From positions 1-10,319 of the forward strand of contig CAJIYY010000063.1 in assembly GCA_905181755.1 (NCBI GenBank): a DNA stretch of 10,319 bases, given 5' to 3'. Source of the stretch: Candidatus Dadabacteria bacterium UBA1144 (GTDB taxonomy: Bacteria > Desulfobacterota_D > UBA1144). Shown one piece after another: positions 1 through 5,677 of this stretch. Under the pieces are notes generated by a model. The model did no database searches. It was not told the DNA's origin and saw only the letters and a program-made list of their open reading frames with translations. The stretch's first letter is position 1. Each line of letters starts with the position of its first letter. The translations under genes were made by a program, and so were the position numbers.

Positions 1-992
1 GAAGTAGTATCTTTATAGACTCTAAGGGGAACGTTATCTCTCAAGCTAAAGAGTTTAAAGAAGACCTTTTGGTCCAGAATTTGAACTTTGAAAAAAATTA
101 CAAAAAAGTTCAAACCGAAAGGAGTACTAAGAAGAATACTTTGAGCAAAATATTTGGTGCTCTATCTCTTGGTCTGCAGGACTATGTATTTAAGAATGGG
201 TTTAAGAAAATAGTTCTTGGAGTTTCTGGTGGAGTAGACTCGGCGTTAGTATCTGCTATAGCTGTAAAGTCCTTAGGGGCAAAAAATGTTCTAGGTATTG
301 CAATGCCTACTGATTTTAACTCTCAGTTGAGCCTGGATTTAGCGAAGGAGCTATCCAAAAATCTTGGTTTTAAATTGAAAGTCTCTTATGTGCAGGAAAT
401 TTATGAAAGAAATCTAGAGTTGCTCAATGCCAATGTATATGGAAAAACCCAGTTTGATTTAACTGAGGAGAATCTGCAGGCTAGAATTCGTGCAAATATT
501 TTAATGGCTGCATCAAATAAATTAGGATCTATCCTTTTGTCTACTGGAAACAAGAGCGAAACAAGCATTGGATATTCAACTCTTTATGGAGATTCAGCAG
601 GTGGACTAGCGATCTTGAAAGATATACCTAAGACAATGGTTTACGATTTGGCTAGATTTTACAACCTAACAAACCCTACAAGCACTATACCTTTAAAAAT
701 TATCTCTAGAAGTCCTTCCGCAGAGCTTAGATTTAATCAAAAGGATTCTGATTCTTTACCACCTTATAAAGTTTTAGATGGAATTTTAGAGCTATATATA
801 GAGCAAGGATTATCCGTAAGACAAATTGCTTTGCAATTAAGAATTAAAAGACTTCTAGTCTCTACAATAGTAAATAAGATTAATATGAGTGAATTTAAAA
901 GAAGACAAGGTCCGCCAGGAATAAAGGTAACTTCTAAGGCATTTGGAAGGGATAGGAGATATCCTATCACTAATGGCTTCGTAGAGGCTTGA
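1..992 (+). CDS. nadE: Glutamine-dependent NAD+ synthetase, C-terminal part (5' end cut by window)
   Basis: This enzyme amidates nicotinic acid adenine dinucleotide to NAD+ with ATP, the last step of cytoplasmic NAD synthesis. The frame is open from base 3, so the TTG at 69 is not the start. The first 25 or so visible residues (SSIFIDSKGNVIS, then EFKEDLLV) look like the end of a nitrilase-type glutaminase domain, which marks the long glutamine-using form. The synthetase domain follows, with the ATP pyrophosphatase loop SGGVDS (bases 225-242), the LSTGNKSE motif (537-560), then TLYGDSAGG and an LKDIPKT-like segment. The tail has QKDSDSLPPY and a basic KRRQGPPGIKVT region, both typical of the family. 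The visible part is 329 residues ending in TGA; full-length relatives are about 540. tyrS starts 32 bases downstream on the same strand. The family is clear; the glutamine-dependent form is inferred from the short N-terminal remnant. Confidence 0.94.
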   Translation, partial: SSIFIDSKGNVISQAKEFKEDLLVQNLNFEKNYKKVQTERSTKKNTLSKIFGALSLGLQDYVFKNGFKKIVLGVSGGVDSALVSAIAVKSLGAKNVLGIAMPTDFNSQLSLDLAKELSKNLGFKLKVSYVQEIYERNLELLNANVYGKTQFDLTEENLQARIRANILMAASNKLGSILLSTGNKSETSIGYSTLYGDSAGGLAILKDIPKTMVYDLARFYNLTNPTSTIPLKIISRSPSAELRFNQKDSDSLPPYKVLDGILELYIEQGLSVRQIALQLRIKRLLVSTIVNKINMSEFKRRQGPPGIKVTSKAFGRDRRYPITNGFVEA

Positions 993-1016
993 TAAAATCT
1001 TACTAAATAAGATAAT
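989..1016 (+). promoter_or_regulatory. Candidate sigma70-type promoter for tyrS
   Basis: TTGATA (989-994) and GATAAT (1011-1016) are separated by 16 bases. Transcription would then begin about two bases before the tyrS ATG at 1025, giving an almost leaderless mRNA. This fits the lack of a Shine-Dalgarno sequence there. A 6-bp inverted repeat, ATCTTA (997-1002) and TAAGAT (1008-1013), lies inside the spacer. The region is so AT-rich that chance matches are likely, and read-through from nadE is a simple alternative. Confidence 0.3.
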
Positions 1017-1024
1017 ATAATAAA

Positions 1025-2218
1025 ATGGAATTTCTTAGTCCCAAGAAGCAATTTGAGATAATATTAGAAAATGTGACTGATGTAGTTCCTGAGTCTGAGC
1101 TTTTATCTAAGCTGAATAGTTCTTTTGAAAAAAAAGTTCCACTTAAAATTAAAGCTGGGTTCGACCCTACTTCGTCAGATTTGCACTTGGGCCACTCTTT
1201 GCTCTTAAAGAAGTTGAAAGTTTTTCAAGATCTTGGCCATGAGATTCTTTTTTTGATTGGGGATTTTACTGCAATGATTGGAGATCCAACGGGAAGAGAT
1301 AAGACCAGGAAGCCATTAAGTGTTGAAGAAATAGAAGTCAATGCAGCTACATATAAGGATCAGATGTTTAAGGTACTGAGCAAGGAGAATGTTAAGATTT
1401 ATTATAATTCGAAATGGTTTAATGATTTCGATTTGAAAGATTTAATTAAGCTCTCTTCTCTGGAGAATGTTGCTCGATTATTAGAAAGGGATGATTTTAA
1501 AAAGAGATATAAGGGGGGCGAGCCGATTACTGTAACGGAGTTCCTGTACCCAATACTTCAAGCTTACGATTCAGTAGTCCTTGGTTCTGATATCGAGTTA
1601 GGTGGAACAGATCAAAGGTTTAATATTCTCCTTGGTAGACAGATACAAAAAGCTTTTGACTTGTCAGAACAGGTAGGAGTTTTCCTTCCAATACTTGAAG
1701 GTCTGGATGGAAAAAAGAAAATGTCGAAAAGTTTAGCTAATTACGTAGGGCTGAATGATTCGTATGATGAAATCTTTGGAAAGATAATGTCTATCTCTGA
1801 TGAATTGATGGAGCGCTATATAGAGCTACTTTTCACTAAGGATATAGAGGACTTTAATAAAATAGAAAGCCCGTTAGAAAAAAAGAAGGTTTTGGCTGAG
1901 AAAATTGTACTAGAGTACCACTCTAGTGAGCTGTCAAAAATGGCCAGAAATAATTTTGAGAATAAATTTAGTAAAAAAGATTTCCCTAGCGATTTAGATG
2001 AAATTGAAATTAGGATTGAGGGAAAGAAGTTTCTGGATATTATTGAGCAAGCATCAGGAATGGCTTTTTCTAGGTCTGAACTAAAGAGGTTAATCAAGGA
2101 TGGTGCAGTTGAAATCAATGGTCAGAAGTTTAACTCTCTCGAGATTACTCCCTCTTTTAAAAGCCCTTGGGAGATCAAGCTTGGGAAAAGGAATTTTTAT
2201 AAAGTAAAAATTTTGTAA
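1025..2218 (+). CDS. tyrS: Tyrosyl-tRNA synthetase (KMSKS-type)
   Basis: Charges tRNA-Tyr with tyrosine in the cytoplasm; a class I aminoacyl-tRNA synthetase. The class I signatures are visible: HLGH at residues 54-57, after FDPTSSDL, and KMSKS at 232-236. Tyrosine-pocket motifs YPILQAYD (175-182) and GGTDQRFN (193-200) are intact. The last 65 or so residues form an S4 RNA-binding domain (FSRSELKRLI, then GAVEINGQ). At 397 residues with a true KMSKS loop it resembles the TyrZ-like branch more than E. coli TyrS, which carries KFGKT. The ATG start lacks a clear Shine-Dalgarno sequence; the preceding bases are nearly all A and T. The stop codon touches the 3' end of the convergent RNase P RNA gene. 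Confidence 0.97.
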   Translation: MEFLSPKKQFEIILENVTDVVPESELLSKLNSSFEKKVPLKIKAGFDPTSSDLHLGHSLLLKKLKVFQDLGHEILFLIGDFTAMIGDPTGRDKTRKPLSVEEIEVNAATYKDQMFKVLSKENVKIYYNSKWFNDFDLKDLIKLSSLENVARLLERDDFKKRYKGGEPITVTEFLYPILQAYDSVVLGSDIELGGTDQRFNILLGRQIQKAFDLSEQVGVFLPILEGLDGKKKMSKSLANYVGLNDSYDEIFGKIMSISDELMERYIELLFTKDIEDFNKIESPLEKKKVLAEKIVLEYHSSELSKMARNNFENKFSKKDFPSDLDEIEIRIEGKKFLDIIEQASGMAFSRSELKRLIKDGAVEINGQKFNSLEITPSFKSPWEIKLGKRNFYKVKIL

Positions 2219-2560
2219 GTGGGTTAGTAAGCCGAATTCTGTTCTATGTGATCATCTATCTAGGGCAACAATTACTTATTGCCTCAAGCGACCTACCCCG
2301 AAGCATATGGAAGGGACACCAGCTTCTATACATGGTCTTTCTCATGGCGGGGTTTACCTAGCCAGTCTTTGTTGCCAAAAACTGCGGTGGTCTCTTACAC
2401 CACCTTTTCACCCTTACCACTAATATCACGTGTTTATTAATGGCGGTTATTTTCTGTGGCACTTTCCATTGCCTCACGACACCTGGGTATTACCCAGCAC
2501 CAATTCCCTTGAGAGTTCGGACTTTCCTCTTGCACTAAAGCAAGCGATCACTCAACCCAC
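2219..2560 (-). ncRNA. rnpB: RNase P RNA (bacterial A-type-like, M1 RNA)
   Basis: Catalytic RNA of ribonuclease P, which removes the 5' leaders of pre-tRNAs. Read on the minus strand, all landmarks are present. P1 is formed by GTGGGTT (2554-2560) and AACCCAC (2219-2225). P2 pairs GTGATC with GATCAC near the 3' end. P3 is a CTTGC/GCAAG hairpin. The universal GAGGAAAGTCCG follows (about 2518-2529). The central AAGGGTGAAAAGGTGG and GTAAGAGACCACCG regions, an L15-like AGGTAAACCCC whose GGT (2356-2358) would pair with the tRNA CCA end, and the terminal ACAGAATTCGGCTTA are all recognisable. The length of 342 nt is normal. It lies 13 bases after rnhA on the same strand and abuts the tyrS stop, so no separate promoter or clear terminator fits around it. 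Ends are set by P1 pairing and may differ by a few bases. Confidence 0.97.
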
Positions 2561-2573
2561 TTATATTAATTAT

Positions 2574-2978
2574 TTATGAAATTGCCTCTTTTGCAAGCTT
2601 GTCTGCTACAGTATTTTGTTCTCGAGGTATGTAGCTTAGAGAAAAATCAGATTTGATCTTATCTCTAAGTGATTGAGCTTTTGCTAAAAGTATAGCAAGT
2701 GTTGCCTCTTTGCACTTCCATTTTTTATTGAATTGCATGCAAACGAGTTGAGAGTCAGAAAAAATATTGATTTTGTTAAACAGTTCTTTTTTTTTTAGGA
2801 TAGTCTCAAGGCTAAGTATTAAGGCTTCATATTCTGCAATGTTATTTGTAACGACCCCACTTAAGGGAGAAGAGATTTTCTCTTCTATGTCATTAAAAAT
2901 TATATGAATACCCACTCCCCCAGAGCCAGGATTTGGCTGGCAGGCACCATCAATAAATATCTTTAGGTTGTTTTGCAT
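2574..2978 (-). CDS. rnhA: RNase HI-family ribonuclease
   Basis: Predicted to cut the RNA strand of RNA-DNA hybrids, as in R-loops and primer removal. The 134-residue protein is one RNase H fold with all four acidic metal ligands in place: D10 in FIDGACQPNPG, E49 in NIAEYEAL, D75 in FSDSQLV and D126 in NTVADKLA. The GACQPNPG start and compact size, without the basic handle region of E. coli RNase HI, resemble the shorter YpdQ/archaeal-like RNase HI branch. Some members of that branch have been proposed to act on other substrates, so the exact substrate is inferred. It starts 5 bases after the zinc-ribbon gene ends, on the same strand, and stops 13 bases before rnpB, so all three are probably one transcript. 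No convincing Shine-Dalgarno sequence precedes the ATG, so translational coupling is likely. Confidence 0.92.
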   Translation of the reverse strand: MQNNLKIFIDGACQPNPGSGGVGIHIIFNDIEEKISSPLSGVVTNNIAEYEALILSLETILKKKELFNKINIFSDSQLVCMQFNKKWKCKEATLAILLAKAQSLRDKIKSDFSLSYIPREQNTVADKLAKEAIS

Positions 2979-2983
2979 CTGAG

Positions 2984-3691
2984 CTAAGTACTCGAAGGTA
3001 TTAGGATTTTCTTACAACAAGGAGCAAGTACTAGTTCCTCTTCTTGGAGCACTTTTATATATACTTGTGGCGGTATTTTCATATTACAATGCCCACATAC
3101 CTCTCCTTTCGTTTCGGAAATTATAGGGGGGTTGTTGTTAGTGATTAATCTTTCATAAATTTTTAGGAAATCTTTATCTGCTTCTTTTGATAAATCTAAC
3201 CTCTTCTTGTTAAGAGCAGCAATCTCTTCTTTAGACTTGCCTAGACTCTCTTCAAGACCTCCAATTTCATCTTTCATTGGAAGTATCTCTTCTTCAAATT
3301 TTGTTTTAGTTTGTTCTGAATCTTTCTTGTAGCGCTCAATGTCTTCCATTGTCTTTAGTTGATTGTCTTCAATTTCAATTTTCTTTCTTTTTAAGTCACC
3401 AGTCTCTTTTTGTAGTGCTTCAAATTCCTTGGCTGAGTTTATTGAAAAAAGCTTATCCTCAATGAGCTTAACTTTTTCTTCGATATCAGCAACATTATTT
3501 TGGAAATCTTTAGACATTCCTTCTAGCTCAGCAACTTTTAAAGATAAGTTTTGCATTTTATTTTCTTCAGTTTCTATTCTATTGTTAATAAAAGAAATCT
3601 TTTCTGGCATTTCTTTGAACTCATTGCTAATTTTTGATATCTCTACATCTATGTTTTGTATGTCTAATAATGCTTTAATTTTCTCTATCAT
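2984..3691 (-). CDS. Coiled-coil protein with C-terminal C4-type zinc ribbon (CT398/HP0958-like family)
   Basis: The 235-residue protein is mostly a long charged coiled coil (about residues 1-180, rich in Glu and Lys) ending in a zinc-ribbon domain (about 195-232). This matches the family of Chlamydia CT398 and Helicobacter HP0958 (FlgZ). HP0958 binds the sigma54 factor and a flagellin mRNA. In most bacteria the role is unknown, and I infer only binding to RNA or protein. The first knuckle is intact (C199, C202 in CGHCNMKIPPQVY). The second is unusual: relatives typically have CPxCxRIL, while this one reads APCCKKIL, with A223 where the first Cys should be and Cys at 225 and 226. The gene starts 14 bases after a tRNA on the same strand, preceded by a purine-rich AAAGAG, and is followed at 5 bases by rnhA. 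No flagellar gene is in view. Confidence 0.88.
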   Translation of the reverse strand: MIEKIKALLDIQNIDVEISKISNEFKEMPEKISFINNRIETEENKMQNLSLKVAELEGMSKDFQNNVADIEEKVKLIEDKLFSINSAKEFEALQKETGDLKRKKIEIEDNQLKTMEDIERYKKDSEQTKTKFEEEILPMKDEIGGLEESLGKSKEEIAALNKKRLDLSKEADKDFLKIYERLITNNNPPIISETKGEVCGHCNMKIPPQVYIKVLQEEELVLAPCCKKILIPSST

Positions 3692-3705
3692 TTCAATCTC
3701 TTTAC

Positions 3706-3779
3706 TGGGCCCAATTGGATTCGAACCAATGACCGCCCGGTTATGAGCCGGGAGCTCTAACCAACTGAGCTATGGGCCC
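3706..3779 (-). tRNA. tRNA with CAT anticodon, probably tRNA-Ile2 (lysidine-modified), possibly elongator tRNA-Met
   Basis: A full 74-nt cloverleaf reads on the minus strand: acceptor GGGCCCA pairing with TGGGCCC, D-arm GCTC/GAGC, anticodon arm CCCGG-CTCATAA-CCGGG with CAT at 3743-3745, a five-base variable loop, and T-arm ATTGG-TTCGAAT-CCAAT. The discriminator is A, and CCA is not encoded. CAT is shared by initiator Met, elongator Met and the minor Ile2 tRNA that TilS converts to read AUA. The paired 1-72 end argues against an initiator. C4-G69 and C5-G68 match the pairs known to be used by TilS in E. coli tRNA-Ile2, so I favour Ile. It is the first element after a strong promoter and lies 14 bases upstream of a protein gene, implying release by tRNA processing from a joint transcript. 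Confidence 0.95.
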
Positions 3780-3799
3780 TAGGATGGAATAAAAACCTT

Positions 3800-3828
3800 A
3801 TCCTATTTAATAAAAATTGTTTTGTCAA
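3800..3828 (-). promoter_or_regulatory. Sigma70-type promoter for the tRNA-zinc ribbon-rnhA-rnpB transcript
   Basis: On the minus strand a perfect TTGACA (3823-3828) is followed after 17 bases by TAGGAT (3800-3805). Transcription would begin near 3793, about 13 bases before the tRNA 5' end. No other promoter of similar quality was noticed upstream of the three downstream genes, so this may drive all of them. The -10 element is also one arm of an inverted repeat, TAGGAT (3780-3785) and ATCCTA (3800-3805). Confidence 0.7.
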
Positions 3829-3870
3829 TCTCAAGACCCAACAAAAATATTCTACACGTTATAGCTATGA

Positions 3871-3898
3871 TTGACAGCGATTAAGATAAATTTATAAT
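3871..3898 (+). promoter_or_regulatory. Consensus sigma70 promoter for the cytochrome oxidase operon
   Basis: TTGACA (3871-3876) and TATAAT (3893-3898) are both exact consensus hexamers with a 16-base spacer. The start would be near 3905, leaving a leader of about 17 bases before the SCO gene ATG at 3922 and no Shine-Dalgarno sequence. It lies back to back with the tRNA promoter; the two -35 boxes are 42 bases apart. I see no other promoter of this quality until after ctaB, so it probably drives the seven-gene operon. Confidence 0.7.
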
Positions 3899-3921
3899 AA
3901 TGATTCATCTTCGTATCACAT

Positions 3922-4725
3922 ATGAAAAGTTTATTTATATTTTTATTATTTTTAATACTTAGTTCGGCAGCATTTTCCGTTACCGACGAGTCCGTTATAA
4001 CCAACAAAGTGGGTTGGGTAGAAAAGTTAGGTGATAAAATAAATTTTAGCGCTAACGTTGTTAATAGTAGTAACTTTCTCAAGCCGCTAGGTGAACAGAT
4101 AGATAGAGATAAACCTACAGTACTTATTCTTGCTTATTACTCTTGTCCTAAAATGTGCACTTTCTTGCTCGACGGGGTTCTTGAGGTAGTCAACCTCTCT
4201 CCTAAAATAAGGCCTGGCCTAGACTATAATCTTGTAGCTGTGAGTTTTGATAAGAAAGACAACCATAAGACTTCAAGCTTAAAAGAGGCAAGATATAATG
4301 AAAAATTAGCACCGAACGAGGGCTGGAGCTTCTATTCTGCTGACGCAGCAAACATAGAGTCTCTTACTAGCTCTGTTGGATTTAAATTTGTAGAAGATGG
4401 GGATGAATTTGCTCATCCTGCTGGTATAATATTTCTGACAAAAGAGGGGAAGATTTCTAGATATTTATCTGGTGTGATTTTTAATCCTAAGGATTTCAAG
4501 TTAGCACTTCTTGAAGCGTCTGATGGGGTAATTGGAAAATCTACGTTGTCTGACAAGGTTCTTCTCTATTGTTATGGGTTTGATCCTGTAGGTAAAAAGT
4601 ATGCACTTAGTGCATTGAATGTCATAAAGCTTGGTGGCGGTATAACTTTAGTCTTAATTACCGTATTCATGTTTTTTATGTGGATAAAGAAAGATAAGAA
4701 AAAAAACAAAGGAGATACTAAATGA
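3922..4725 (+). CDS. SCO1/SenC-type copper chaperone for cytochrome c oxidase, with C-terminal membrane anchor
   Basis: A thioredoxin-fold protein that delivers copper to the CuA centre of CoxB or keeps its cysteines reduced, on the outer face of the inner membrane. Residues 1-19 form a hydrophobic signal sequence. The copper ligands of the family are present: C75 and C79 in SCPKMC, and H165 in FAHPAG. After the fold comes LLYCYGFDPVGKKYA (about 214-228) and a hydrophobic segment (about 236-255) followed by a lysine-rich tail, giving a C-terminal anchor with the tail in the cytoplasm. Classical SCO1 is anchored at its N-terminus; a C-terminal anchor is seen in SCO proteins encoded within some bacterial cox operons. 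It is the first gene of the operon, and its TGA overlaps the coxB start as ATGA, so the two are coupled. The 267-residue length is normal. Confidence 0.92.
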   Translation: MKSLFIFLLFLILSSAAFSVTDESVITNKVGWVEKLGDKINFSANVVNSSNFLKPLGEQIDRDKPTVLILAYYSCPKMCTFLLDGVLEVVNLSPKIRPGLDYNLVAVSFDKKDNHKTSSLKEARYNEKLAPNEGWSFYSADAANIESLTSSVGFKFVEDGDEFAHPAGIIFLTKEGKISRYLSGVIFNPKDFKLALLEASDGVIGKSTLSDKVLLYCYGFDPVGKKYALSALNVIKLGGGITLVLITVFMFFMWIKKDKKKNKGDTK

Positions 4726-5660
4726 ATTGGCTACCAGTATCAGCTTCGACTTTTGCACCGGGAGTTGACTTTGTTTTATGGCTTGTAACAATAATTTCGG
4801 TTATATCTTGTATCTTAATCGGGTTCCTACTTGTTTATTTTGTTATTAAGTATAGAAGAAAAAGTGATAATGATCAGACGCCAGCAATTACTCATGATAG
4901 CTTTCTTGAGACCCTATGGACGGTCATACCAACCATTCTTTGTATAGTAATATTCATTTATGGTTATGTGTTCTATGATCAATATACAACTACACCTAAG
5001 AATGCGGTTGAGATTAATGTAACAGCCAAACAATGGTTGTGGACTTTTGACTATTCAAACGGTAAGAAAACTTTAAATGAATTATATGTCCCAATTGGTC
5101 AGCCAATAAGGCTTGTTATGCAATCAGACGATGTTCTTCACAGTTTCTTTGTTCCAGCTTTTAGAGTTAAACAAGATCTTATGGGAAATAGATATACTTA
5201 TATTAATTTTACTGCCACTAAAGAAGGAGTTTTTGATATCTATTGTACGGAATACTGTGGCACTGCTCACTCTAATATGTTGGGGAAGGTTCACGTTTTA
5301 TCTAAGGAAAAGTTTGCCTCTTGGGAAGATGGATCAGCTAAGAAAGTTCAGAAGGCTTCCTCGAATTTGCCTCCAGCTGAGGTGGGAAGGCAGCTGTATT
5401 CTGATAAGGGATGCGTAGCATGTCATAGTATTGATGGAGCAGATGGAGTAGGCCCAACATGGAAAGGTCTATTCGGTAAGAACAGAATTTTTGCCGATGG
5501 AACTTCTATTTTGGCAGATGAAAACTATATTAAAGAGTCAATACTCTATCCAGGGGAAAAAATAGTTGAAGGCTATGGGCCCGTTATGCCTTCTTACAAA
5601 GGCTTACTAGAGGATAGTGATATAACAGCTATTATTGAATATATAAAGTCATTAAAATAA
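4722..5660 (+). CDS. coxB: Cytochrome c oxidase subunit II with fused cytochrome c domain (caa3 type)
   Basis: Subunit II accepts electrons and holds the binuclear CuA site facing the periplasm. Two transmembrane helices (about 17-43 and 66-87) are followed by a cupredoxin domain. Its CuA ligands are all present: H140, C175, E177, C179, H183 and M186. The aromatic patch KQWLWTFDY (103-111) is where electrons usually enter. A class I cytochrome c domain follows (about 218-312), with CVACH heme attachment at 231-235 and a likely distal Met at 289 (VMPSY). This fusion defines caa3-type oxidases. The start is firm: AAAGGAG (4708-4714) lies 7 bases upstream and the ATG overlaps the SCO stop. The short N-terminal stretch lacks a lipoprotein Cys. 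coxA follows after 17 bases. Confidence 0.97.
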   Translation: MNWLPVSASTFAPGVDFVLWLVTIISVISCILIGFLLVYFVIKYRRKSDNDQTPAITHDSFLETLWTVIPTILCIVIFIYGYVFYDQYTTTPKNAVEINVTAKQWLWTFDYSNGKKTLNELYVPIGQPIRLVMQSDDVLHSFFVPAFRVKQDLMGNRYTYINFTATKEGVFDIYCTEYCGTAHSNMLGKVHVLSKEKFASWEDGSAKKVQKASSNLPPAEVGRQLYSDKGCVACHSIDGADGVGPTWKGLFGKNRIFADGTSILADENYIKESILYPGEKIVEGYGPVMPSYKGLLEDSDITAIIEYIKSLK

Positions 5661-5677
5661 TTAATAGGAGATGAAGT

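Noticed and set aside
69..992. A 307-residue gene starting at TTG 69
   Set aside because: The frame is open back to base 3 and the upstream codons read as the end of a nitrilase-type glutaminase domain, so the gene enters the window already in progress.
1816..2118. A 100-residue minus-strand frame inside tyrS
   Set aside because: It lies fully within a well-conserved tyrS coding region and its Ser/Leu/Phe-rich sequence is what antisense reading of Lys/Glu-rich codons gives. The same holds for minus-strand frames within nadE, coxA, coxC, ctaB and hisD.
2192..2212. AT-only hairpin (AATTTTT/AAAAATT) at the end of tyrS as a terminator for tyrS or rnpB
   Set aside because: The stem has no GC pair and neither side is followed by a proper T run; the same bases encode the last residues of tyrS.
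2219..2573. A 355-base gap between tyrS and rnhA as empty or repeat DNA
   Set aside because: The minus strand folds into RNase P RNA with P1, P2, P3 and all conserved blocks, so the gap is filled.
3363..3746. A 127-residue plus-strand frame across the zinc-ribbon gene and the tRNA
   Set aside because: It is antisense to a coiled-coil gene and runs into a tRNA; its end (GPIGFEPMTARL) is the typical spurious peptide from reading a tRNA T-arm.
3852..4082. A 76-residue minus-strand reading frame over the oxidase promoter and the SCO start
   Set aside because: It covers a consensus plus-strand promoter and the SCO signal peptide region, has no recognisable family, and is best explained as a chance antisense frame.
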